DNA from: JBEGQX01 sp041180805
Lineage (GTDB): Bacteria > Planctomycetota > Planctomycetia > Gemmatales > Gemmataceae
DNA length: 16,790 nt
Direction: 5' to 3'
Assembly (NCBI GenBank): GCA_041180805.1
Contig: JBEGQX010000336.1
Span: 1-16,790 of the forward strand
Shown piece by piece: positions 1-6,798 of the stretch. The notes beneath the pieces are model-generated. The model saw only the letters and a program-made list of their open reading frames with translations. It did not search any database and was not told the DNA's origin. Every line of letters begins with the position of its first letter. Within the stretch, counting starts at the first letter, position 1. The translations under genes were made by a program, and so were the position numbers.

Positions 1-30
1 GTGCACTGACAGTGTTGGGGCTAAAAGCAG

Positions 31-63
31 AAAGGGAGGCTTTTTGGCCTCCCTTTTTATTTT
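31..63. terminator. Rho-independent terminator, probably bidirectional
   Basis: A perfect 10-bp stem (AAAGGGAGGC at 31-40 with GCCTCCCTTT at 47-56) has a 6-base loop and is followed on the plus strand by TTATTTT. Read on the minus strand it lies 28 bases after the methyltransferase stop codon and is followed by a weaker T-rich run (TTTCTGCTTTT). The better T tract is on the plus side, so it probably ends a plus-strand gene lying before the window and also the minus-strand methyltransferase. Confidence 0.85.
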
Positions 64-83
64 GGCAGAATTCAACAATCAGC

Positions 84-1658
84 TTAGGCGATTAGCAAAG
101 AGTTCATTGCAAGGATGACCAAAGACCCTTCAAGCTGCTTCTCGAGAATGGTTTTCACCTTCTCGGGATCCACGACCAGGATGTTGTTTTCGCGAATCTG
201 CAGTTGTTGCTTTTGGGCAAGGTCCTGCAACGCGGTAACAATTTCTTTCTTGGTCTTGGTGCCATCCAGCATGGGAACGACAAACTTTTCGAAGTCGCCG
301 ATGCGGATGGTTTGGTGACGCAGGTTGGTTAATATGCCATCGCTTGCTGCTTGCATGCGAACCAGTGCCGGAACTTTGGGCTTGTCCGAGGCCTGTCGCG
401 CCGCTGGAAGCGGACGAAGGCTTAGTTCAATGGCGCCCATGGGCAGGCCGGTGTAGAACAGCAGCAGGGCGGATCCGATCTGGTCGGTAACCCGGTTAAT
501 GCCTGCTTCATCGGTGGGAACCTGCAACCCAAGCTTGGTGCTGGCAAGTTCCACCAACTTTTGGAAGGAAACTCTTTCCGGCCAGGTTTCGGTCAGCACG
601 CGCATGGCCGCCTTGACCAGTGGATCACGGGCGGTTGCTTCACCACCGGTGGGCACGATATAGGTTTCCGGTTCATTGCTGTGCAATGCGGGGGCATTTT
701 CCTTCACACGCAGGGTGCCCGCGATATGGAAATCGCGCACCTGCTTGGTATTAACCTGAAGCACAGGCGCCTTGTCACCATGCACAAGCAGGGTCATGCG
801 GAACATGCGGTTGCGCAGGAAGTCCATGTACTGTTCAGATTCGATCTGGTTGGGTGCCGTGGTAAGAAGCTTCTTGGCCTCGGCATGAAGATCGTGGGTG
901 GACATGGTACGCATATCGGCATCGCCCAGGTAACGCAGGCCATGCTTGTCGGCGCGTTCCACGAATTCATGGAAATAGCATGGGGAGTTATTTTCTTCCA
1001 TGTGATCATGGAAAAGATAATTGTCAGACTGCTGGCGCAGAAGCTCAAGTTCAGACTTCAGGAAGGAACCATAGGGGTTGTTATCCTGTGGCACGGACTG
1101 CACCATGAATTCCAGAAGCGCGCGTGCCTGTTGCAGCTTTTGCTGTGGGGTGGCAAAACGCTTGGTGTGGTAAAGCATCATATCGCGGATCATGCCGCGC
1201 ATACGCCAGCCGGGGAAAACATTGTAGCTCACATAGGCCACGCCGTTGGGGCTTAGGTTCTTCTTGCAGATTTCCAGGATCTTTTCCTGAACTTCCTTGG
1301 GAACCCAGGAGAATATGCCATGCACGATAATGTAATCGAACTGGCCTTCCTTGGGCCCGATATCCATGATGTTGGCATGGCGGATTTCGATGTTCTTAAG
1401 CTTGAGTTCCTCGATCAGCTTTTTGCCACGGGCGGCCTGGGGTTCGGAGTAATCAATACCCAGAAACTTGCCCTGCGGCATGTTTTCCGCCATGGGAATC
1501 AGGTTGTTGCCAGCGGCGCAACCCAGTTCCAGAACCCGAGCCGTTTCAATTTTTGGAGCATCTATGCCCAGCAATTTTGCCACTGCCGAAAGCCTGTCTG
1601 GGTGAGATTGCTGGTAGGGGAAACTTACATACTGGATTTCATCGTAGGCGGTAGCCAT
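84..1658 (-). CDS. Class I SAM-dependent methyltransferase with methyltransferase regulatory domain (PKMT-like)
   Basis: This 524-residue protein has an N-terminal Rossmann methyltransferase domain. Motif I is VLELGCAAGNN at about residues 42-52, the acidic post-II strand is GIDYS at about 67-71, and a motif IV-like DYIIVHGIFSWV follows. Around residues 205-250 is the signature of the methyltransferase regulatory domain (PF10119), including SPCYFHEFVERADKHGL. The C-terminal third is not assignable to a catalytic domain and may recognise substrate. The architecture and length match the family that contains the rickettsial outer-membrane-protein lysine methyltransferases. The family suggests lysine methylation, but the substrate here is unknown. 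The reading frame could open 6 bases earlier at a GTG, but ATG 1658 is preferred because a GGAG lies 5 bases upstream of it. The protein is cytosolic, with no signal peptide. It lies 145 bases downstream of nfo and may have its own promoter. Confidence 0.88.
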   Translation of the reverse strand: MATAYDEIQYVSFPYQQSHPDRLSAVAKLLGIDAPKIETARVLELGCAAGNNLIPMAENMPQGKFLGIDYSEPQAARGKKLIEELKLKNIEIRHANIMDIGPKEGQFDYIIVHGIFSWVPKEVQEKILEICKKNLSPNGVAYVSYNVFPGWRMRGMIRDMMLYHTKRFATPQQKLQQARALLEFMVQSVPQDNNPYGSFLKSELELLRQQSDNYLFHDHMEENNSPCYFHEFVERADKHGLRYLGDADMRTMSTHDLHAEAKKLLTTAPNQIESEQYMDFLRNRMFRMTLLVHGDKAPVLQVNTKQVRDFHIAGTLRVKENAPALHSNEPETYIVPTGGEATARDPLVKAAMRVLTETWPERVSFQKLVELASTKLGLQVPTDEAGINRVTDQIGSALLLFYTGLPMGAIELSLRPLPAARQASDKPKVPALVRMQAASDGILTNLRHQTIRIGDFEKFVVPMLDGTKTKKEIVTALQDLAQKQQLQIRENNILVVDPEKVKTILEKQLEGSLVILAMNSLLIA

Positions 1659-1663
1659 TTTCA

Positions 1664-1667
1664 CTCC
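1664..1667 (-). promoter_or_regulatory. Shine-Dalgarno site deciding the methyltransferase start
   Basis: On the minus strand TTTGGAG ends 5 bases before ATG 1658. The alternative in-frame GTG at 1664-1662 overlaps this ribosome-binding sequence, which makes it an unlikely start. Confidence 0.6.
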
Positions 1668-1803
1668 AAAAGTAAATATTTCACAAAGGTTTACTATTCT
1701 TCCTGCGTAAATGGTACATTGGAAGCTGGAAAAATCGCAAGCCTAATTCTTTGATGGGAAACGAGTTCTGGCCAATTGCCAAAAATGGATATTGCTTTAA
1801 AGG

Positions 1804-2661
1804 TTACTTTTGAACCAGTTTTTTCAGGCAACCCAGGTTGATGGCATCCATGTCTTCGTTTTCTCCCTCCTCCTTTGCGGTTTCCAGCACCATGGGAACC
1901 TTGGCAAACCGCTTGTCATTCACCAGAAATCGAAATGGCTCCAATCCCATCTCCCCTTTGCCGATGTGTTCGTGACGGTCCACCCGGCTGCCCAATTTTT
2001 TCTTGGAATCGTTCACATGAAACGCCAATAACTTTTTCAAACCGATAATCTCATCAAACTGCTGGAAGGTTGACTCGTATTCGGATTTCGTTCCCATAGC
2101 ATAACCTGCAGCAAAGGCATGGCAGGTATCAAAGCATACCCCCAACAGTTCGGGTGCTTTCACCTGATGGAGAATGCTGGCGATGTGTTCAAATCGGCAG
2201 CCAAGATTGGTGCCCTGGCCCGCGGTGATTTCAAGCAATAGCTTCACCTTGAAACCTTTGCAACGTGCCTGGGTTTCATCCAGCCCGCTGGCTATTCTTT
2301 TCAGGCCGGCTTCCTCGCCGGCACCCAGATGCGAGCCCGGGTGCGCCACAAGGTAGTCCAGTTCATAAGCCTCGGCGCGCTCCATTTCATCCATCATCGC
2401 ATCCACGGATTTTGCAAACATCGCATCGTCCTGGGAACCCAGGTTGATGAGGTACGAATTATGGGAAAGGTTCTTTTTCAGACCGGCGGATTGAATTGCC
2501 TTGCGAAATGACTTGATGTCTTCTTCCCGAAGGGGTTTGCCTTTCCACTGGCTGGCATTCTTGGTGAATACCTGCACGGTGTCGCAACCATGGCGTATGG
2601 AATCTTCAACCGCGTTGCACATTCCGCCTGCCACCGACATATGCGCACCAAATAAAGGCAT
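1804..2661 (-). CDS. nfo: Deoxyribonuclease IV (AP endonuclease, EndoIV family)
   Basis: This is a 285-residue TIM-barrel endonuclease that cuts the DNA backbone 5' of abasic sites in base excision repair, using a trinuclear zinc centre. All nine expected zinc ligands are visible: H67 (LSHNSYLINLG), H107 (AHPGSH), E144 (LEITAGQGTNLG), D178 and H181 (CFDTCHAFAAGY), H215 (FHVNDSK), D228 and H230 (GSRVDRHEHIGKG) and E260 (MVLETAKEE). Length and spacing follow the E. coli enzyme closely, so it should be active. The ATG has a GGGG eight bases upstream. It lies 28 bases after the phospholipase D-like gene on the same strand and is probably co-transcribed with it. Confidence 0.97.
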   Translation of the reverse strand: MPLFGAHMSVAGGMCNAVEDSIRHGCDTVQVFTKNASQWKGKPLREEDIKSFRKAIQSAGLKKNLSHNSYLINLGSQDDAMFAKSVDAMMDEMERAEAYELDYLVAHPGSHLGAGEEAGLKRIASGLDETQARCKGFKVKLLLEITAGQGTNLGCRFEHIASILHQVKAPELLGVCFDTCHAFAAGYAMGTKSEYESTFQQFDEIIGLKKLLAFHVNDSKKKLGSRVDRHEHIGKGEMGLEPFRFLVNDKRFAKVPMVLETAKEEGENEDMDAINLGCLKKLVQK

Positions 2662-2689
2662 GATAATTACCCCAGCAAAACCAAATTAT

Positions 2690-3397
2690 TCACAATGTCC
2701 AAAGGCGGTTGAATTCCGCAGAGAAGCGCTGGACCATGCCGGCGTCCGCGCTATCCACCAGATTTTCGTAATTGATGTTGGCAGCGCCACGCGTCCAATT
2801 GTAACTGCCATTCACCAGACGCAAGCCATCAAAAATGGCAAACTTGTGGTGCATGTGCCCATCGCGACCATCCGCTGACACCGCCCGAATCAATTTGATG
2901 GGAATGCCTGCATCAGTGAATTGCCGCATATCAGAACCCGTGTCGGATGCTTTTTCCTCGTCGGAAATGATGCGTACTTTCACACCACGGCCATGAGCTT
3001 CCAGAATTTCCCTGCTTATCCGATCATCCGTAATGGTGAATACGCATAGGTCAGCATGTTTTTTCACAAGCTGGAATCTTCGGATGATGCGTTGAAGGCA
3101 TTCATCACCGGGTGAGAAATAAGCAGAATCCGGTGCCATGTCTGGTGCGGTGGCGTTGGATTGTATGGGGGCAACCACCTTGAGCACTTCTTCCATCCAA
3201 TCCATAATCTTGGTGTCGTTTTGGTTGGAAAGCGCTCTTCTTGCCAATTCAAATGCCAGGTGCCGAACCACACCTTTATCCTGGGCATTGCGTGCGTGTG
3301 TGTTCAGGTAATCTGCCAGGGCATGTCTTTCGCTGCCAGTCATCTTTCGGTCTGCCAACGAAGCAGCCAAAAAACTTTCCACCTCTTTGCCATCCAT
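2690..3397 (-). CDS. Phospholipase D-like protein with a single HKD motif
   Basis: A 235-residue protein. The C-terminal half (about residues 90-235) is a PLD-fold domain with one HKD signature, MHHKFAIFD (H183, K185, D190), followed by GSYNWT at 197-202. Proteins with one HKD (the Nuc endonuclease and the MitoPLD/Zucchini type) normally dimerise so that two motifs form one active site. They hydrolyse phosphodiesters in nucleic acid or phospholipid, and sequence alone does not say which. The N-terminal 90 residues look helical and are unassigned. No signal peptide is seen. The frame extends 6 codons upstream to a TTG, but ATG 3397 has a purine-rich GAGAGTGGG 7 bases before it and is preferred. 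Position directly upstream of nfo hints at a nucleic-acid role, but that is only inference. Confidence 0.85.
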   Translation of the reverse strand: MDGKEVESFLAASLADRKMTGSERHALADYLNTHARNAQDKGVVRHLAFELARRALSNQNDTKIMDWMEEVLKVVAPIQSNATAPDMAPDSAYFSPGDECLQRIIRRFQLVKKHADLCVFTITDDRISREILEAHGRGVKVRIISDEEKASDTGSDMRQFTDAGIPIKLIRAVSADGRDGHMHHKFAIFDGLRLVNGSYNWTRGAANINYENLVDSADAGMVQRFSAEFNRLWTL

Positions 3398-3456
3398 GTT
3401 GTAACCCACTCTCAAAAATTGGCTTAAAGACTATTACTCTCGGCGAGTTTAAGTTG

Positions 3457-4026
3457 TTAATCTCGCAGGATGGATATGGATTCAATTTCCAATCGAAATG
3501 GCCCGGCTTTTTTGTCACCCAGCAGGAAGCCAATACCGTTGATTTCCGAGGGTTCGATGGGTTGGGCGTTTGGAACAACTCTGCCAAAGCTCGTGGCAGT
3601 GAATTTATCCAGGGGAAATTTCAGTTCCATGGAAACATCTTTTTGTGTCACCAGGGGCATCCGGTAAGAGAAGGCCACCAAAGGCTTGGTGGAATAGAGA
3701 TTCAAGGAATACTCCCTGCCATCCCCTTTGACACGAACAAGTAAAACATCACCCTTTTGCAAATCCAAGTTTTTAGGCTTGGTACGGACCGAGGCGAACC
3801 CACCATTATTTTCCAGAGAAAGCGTGCCGTAAAACTCCATGGACTTATTGCCGGTAAGGCGAAACCTTCCATCCGATACCCCGCCCATGACTCCGTCATT
3901 GATGTTTTGCCATTCACTGGCTGTTCGGGGTTGAGAGAAATCAGCCAGGGGAATCGATTTTTCCATGCCTAATGCCCAAAAGTTGTGTAGGAGGCAAATC
4001 ATCAGGAAGGCGGTTGTCCGAAGCAT
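3457..4026 (-). CDS. CIA30 (NDUFAF1-like) domain protein with signal peptide
   Basis: A 189-residue protein. Residues 1-20 form a signal peptide-like segment (a positively charged residue, then a hydrophobic run through FLMICLLHNFWALG). The rest matches the CIA30 beta-sandwich family (PF08547). The family hallmark NDGVMGGVSDGRF lies at about 43-55, followed by the glycine-rich strand GGFASVRT, a central KGDVLLVRVKGDGREY and a C-terminal GIGFLLGDKKAGPFRLEIESI. In mitochondria the family includes a complex I assembly factor. Bacterial members are mostly uncharacterised, and this one is probably periplasmic, so a complex I role should not be assumed. AGGTG lies 5 bases before the ATG. It is the first gene of a minus-strand run that continues with the PLD-like gene after 59 bases, and it is divergent from the ATP-grasp operon. 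Confidence 0.88.
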   Translation of the reverse strand: MLRTTAFLMICLLHNFWALGMEKSIPLADFSQPRTASEWQNINDGVMGGVSDGRFRLTGNKSMEFYGTLSLENNGGFASVRTKPKNLDLQKGDVLLVRVKGDGREYSLNLYSTKPLVAFSYRMPLVTQKDVSMELKFPLDKFTATSFGRVVPNAQPIEPSEINGIGFLLGDKKAGPFRLEIESISILRD

Positions 4027-4079
4027 TCTTCACCTTTAAAAGGTTCAAAGATCCAATTTTGGCATTGTAAGCGACAAGT

Positions 4080-4109
4080 TTGACAAAAGACTAAAAAATG
4101 TGCACTAAC
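4080..4109 (+). promoter_or_regulatory. Putative promoter of the ATP-grasp/transglutaminase operon
   Basis: A consensus -35 TTGACA (4080-4085) is followed after 18 bases by a weak -10, ACTAAC (4104-4109), preceded by TGC, which could act as an extended -10. It is the best plus-strand candidate in the 146-base divergent region. The -10 is poor, so it may need an activator. Confidence 0.4.
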
Positions 4110-4118
4110 TGCCCGACA

Positions 4119-4133
4119 TTAAGGCGTCCTTAA
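4119..4133. promoter_or_regulatory. Perfect dyad, candidate operator
   Basis: TTAAGG at 4119-4124 and CCTTAA at 4128-4133 form a perfect inverted repeat around CGT. It would lie at about the transcription start of the putative promoter just upstream, which is a typical repressor position. The binding protein is unknown. Confidence 0.4.
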
Positions 4134-4265
4134 AGGCCAACAGGGTATTTGTTGCCAAATCAACGGTAATTCATGCTGCAGCTGGTAAAAAGTGACTCCC
4201 CAAAAAGTCTGGCATATGAATTGCTGCCACTATCCAAGCAAACATCACTTTTCCCATGGTGCACC

Positions 4266-5762
4266 ATGAATGTAGTTGCATTACCACCCTCACGGTTAAC
4301 GGAGGACTCCCAAATAAACATCTTTCAGGACTACAATCTCCATGAATCCTCCTGGGACGAGCTAATTCATAGAAATTATGAACCTCATCCCCATTGCAAG
4401 GGCCTGGTTGATTGGTTAAGCCAGCTTTCCACCGGCGAGTTTAAACAACGCAGGCAAAACGCAGATTGGACCTTCATCAACCAGGGAATCACCTTTTCGG
4501 TTTATTCCGATTTTCGGGGCACCGAGAAAATCTTTCCATTTGACCTTGTACCAAGACCCATAGAGCCAGGCCTTTGGAAAAAAACAGAGGCGGGACTCTT
4601 GCAGCGCATCAAGGCGCTGAACATGTTTATCCACGATATCTATCACGAACAGCAGATACTTAAGGATAAGGTTGTGCCGGAGGATCTGGTTTTACAGTCC
4701 AAGTGTTTCCGCAAGGAGATGGTTGGATTCACACCGCCAGGCAAACAGTACATTCATGTGGTGGGAACAGATCTTGTGAGGGATGTAAATGGTGAATTTC
4801 TGGTTTTAGAGGACAACTGCCGCACGCCCTCGGGTGTCAGTTATGTACTTGAAAACCGCGTAGTCATGAAAAAAGTCTTTCCAAAGCTGTTTCAACAATC
4901 CAAGGTCAGGCGGGTTGAGGATTATCCACAGAAGCTTAGGGATGCGCTTTTGTCGGTTGCGCCGGCAGGAGCGGGTTCCTCGCCTTGCATGGTTTTACTG
5001 TCACCCGGGCCTTATAACTCAGCCTACTTTGAGCACAGCTTTCTTGCGCGCAACATGGGGATCGAGCTTGTGTTGGGTCAGGATCTTTTCGTTTACAACG
5101 ACAGGGTGTTTTTAAAGACCACCCATGGCCCCAAGCGCGTGGACATTATCTATCGAAGGGTTGATGATGATTTCCTGGATCCAAAGACATTCAGGCCCGA
5201 CAGTATGCTTGGTGTGCCTGGTCTAATGAATGCCTATTGGAAGGGTAATGTCACCCTTGCAAATGCTGTTGGAACCGGAATTGCCGACGATAAGGCCATC
5301 TATCCGTTTGTGGAAGACATGGTTCGCTACTACCTTGCCGAGGACGCCATCCTTAAAAATGTGCCGACTTACATTTGTGCCAGGCCGGATGATTTATCGT
5401 ATGTGCTGGATCATTTGAAAGAGTTGGTGGTCAAGGCGGTGAACGAATCTGGTGGCTATGGAATGCTGATGGGGCCCTCATCCACCGAAAAGCAAAGGGG
5501 AGAATTCAGGGAAAAGCTGAAAGCCAACCCTCGAAATTATATCGCGCAGCCGGTGGTATCCTTAAGCACCTGCCCCACATGGACCGAGGAGGGCCTTGCC
5601 CCGCGCCATGTCGATTTCAGGCCTTACATTGTCAGTGGAACATCAAGCTGGTGTTTGCCTGGCGGGCTTACCAGAACAGCTTTGGTCAAGGGTTCACTTG
5701 TGGTCAACTCAAGCCAGGGTGGTGGAAGCAAGGATACCTGGGTCATGGAGAATGGAAAATGA
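4266..5762 (+). CDS. Circularly permuted type 2 ATP-grasp protein (stand-alone)
   Basis: A 498-residue protein from ATG 4266 (529 if translation starts at ATG 4173). It belongs to the circularly permuted ATP-grasp family (former DUF404/DUF407), predicted to ligate a carboxylate to an amine via an acyl-phosphate. Landmarks, numbered from ATG 4266: VYSDFRG near 79, VLEDNCRTPSG at 180-190 with the likely metal ligands E182 and N184, LLSPGPYNSAYFEH near 245, RRVDDDF near 297, the nucleotide-binding VVKAVNESGGYGM with K390, and C-terminal GGGSKDTW. Family similarity begins at about INIFQDYN. Neither ATG has a good Shine-Dalgarno site, and 4266 is preferred only because it leaves a short, family-like N-terminus. 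It is the first gene of the operon; its stop overlaps the alpha-E start by 4 bases. Confidence 0.9.
   Translation: MNVVALPPSRLTEDSQINIFQDYNLHESSWDELIHRNYEPHPHCKGLVDWLSQLSTGEFKQRRQNADWTFINQGITFSVYSDFRGTEKIFPFDLVPRPIEPGLWKKTEAGLLQRIKALNMFIHDIYHEQQILKDKVVPEDLVLQSKCFRKEMVGFTPPGKQYIHVVGTDLVRDVNGEFLVLEDNCRTPSGVSYVLENRVVMKKVFPKLFQQSKVRRVEDYPQKLRDALLSVAPAGAGSSPCMVLLSPGPYNSAYFEHSFLARNMGIELVLGQDLFVYNDRVFLKTTHGPKRVDIIYRRVDDDFLDPKTFRPDSMLGVPGLMNAYWKGNVTLANAVGTGIADDKAIYPFVEDMVRYYLAEDAILKNVPTYICARPDDLSYVLDHLKELVVKAVNESGGYGMLMGPSSTEKQRGEFREKLKANPRNYIAQPVVSLSTCPTWTEEGLAPRHVDFRPYIVSGTSSWCLPGGLTRTALVKGSLVVNSSQGGGSKDTWVMENGK
4301..4306 (+). promoter_or_regulatory. Strong internal Shine-Dalgarno-like GGAGGA near the ATP-grasp N-terminus
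   Basis: GGAGGA lies 7 bases before an in-frame ATA (4314), exactly where family similarity starts (residues INIFQDYN). The annotated ATG candidates at 4173 and 4266 have no comparable site. This could be chance within codons for Glu-Asp, or it could mark a non-canonical start. Confidence 0.25.
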
Positions 5763-6757
5763 TATCCCGGGTTGCAGAACATTGTTTCTGGATGAGCCGT
5801 TACCTCGAACGTTCAGAGAATACGGCGCGCGTTCTTGATGTCAACCAGACACTTTTGCTCGACTTCGATGTTCCCCTGGAGCAGCAATGGAAGCCATTAT
5901 TAATCATCAGTGGCATCCATGATTTTCCGAATCAGGCCGAATCCGAGATTGTGCAGTACCACATGACCTGGGACCGGGATAATGCATGCAGCATAGCTTC
6001 CTCACTGGCGGCAGCGCGTGAAAATGCGCGCATCATCAGGGAAGTTATTAGCGCCGACATGTGGGAGCAGATCAATCATTACCACTTATGGATGCAATCC
6101 TCGGATTCCAGAAGGCTTTATGACGATGATCGAAATGCCTTTTACAACCAGATAAAGCGCATCAACCAGATCATTTTTGGCATCTGTGAAGGCACCATGT
6201 CGCATGGCACGGCATGGGATTTTTTCAAGCTGGGGAAATATCTTGAAAGGGCAAGTCAGACCAGCAGAATTTTGGATGTGAAGTATCACCTTATACTTCC
6301 CAGTGCGGATCTGGTTGGTACCCCGATCGACATCGCCCAATGGACCGCGATTCTCAAAAGCTGCTCGGGTTATGAGCCGTTCCACAAGCAAAGGCAAACA
6401 TTGGATAAGGGCACCTCGGTGGCGGACTTCCTGATTTTCGACCCGATATTTCCCAGATCCATCCTACGCTGCCTTAGTTATTGCCAGGAGGCAAACCAGA
6501 AAATTGCCGCCAGTGACACGGAGTTTTCCACCAACGATGTCCACCACATTTTCGACAACCTTGTGGATTGGCTGCATTCCTCAACCATTGATGATTTTGT
6601 GACAGGTGGCCTTCATGAATCGCTTACCAAGGTGGTGGACACGATCCATGATGTAGGAGATTCCATTCACTCGACCTATTTTGATTTCCGGATGTCCGCG
6701 GATGGGGCGTCCTGTAATTCCGCGAAGCTTCAGGCCCTTTGTCAGGCCAATTGCTAG
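5759..6757 (+). CDS. Alpha-E domain protein (former DUF403)
   Basis: A 332-residue all-helical protein of the alpha-E family, which is nearly always found beside or fused to circularly permuted ATP-grasp proteins. The diagnostic start is MISRVAEHCFWMSRYLERSE (R4, FW at 10-11, RYLERSE at 14-20), with DMW in a central helix and LGKYLERASQTSRILD near residues 160-175. The biochemical role is unknown; it may present substrate or carrier groups to the ligase. The start is set by an ATGA overlap with the preceding stop and by GGAG 8 bases upstream. An open frame reaches back to 5579 but lies inside the ATP-grasp gene and lacks the family pattern. It is homologous to the C-terminal third of the fused protein two genes downstream. 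Confidence 0.9.
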   Translation: MISRVAEHCFWMSRYLERSENTARVLDVNQTLLLDFDVPLEQQWKPLLIISGIHDFPNQAESEIVQYHMTWDRDNACSIASSLAAARENARIIREVISADMWEQINHYHLWMQSSDSRRLYDDDRNAFYNQIKRINQIIFGICEGTMSHGTAWDFFKLGKYLERASQTSRILDVKYHLILPSADLVGTPIDIAQWTAILKSCSGYEPFHKQRQTLDKGTSVADFLIFDPIFPRSILRCLSYCQEANQKIAASDTEFSTNDVHHIFDNLVDWLHSSTIDDFVTGGLHESLTKVVDTIHDVGDSIHSTYFDFRMSADGASCNSAKLQALCQANC

Positions 6758-6798
6758 TCGGATTTTCTGCAGGATTGCACAACCTCCAGGACCATACC

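Noticed and set aside
561..1256. A 231-codon plus-strand frame
   Set aside because: It lies entirely opposite the methyltransferase gene; its His-rich, low-complexity composition is typical of an antisense shadow.
1659..1803. A promoter for the methyltransferase in the gap after nfo
   Set aside because: The gap could hold one, but no -35/-10 pair with acceptable match and spacing stands out by eye.
3398..3456. Short inverted repeats (CTCGGCGAG, CTTAAA/TTTAAG) between the CIA30 and PLD-like genes
   Set aside because: The arms are short or badly spaced and lack a T tract, so a terminator cannot be supported.
5579..5758. A 60-codon upstream extension of the alpha-E gene
   Set aside because: It overlaps the conserved 3' end of the ATP-grasp gene in another frame; the alpha-E family starts at MISRVAE, which has its own ribosome site.
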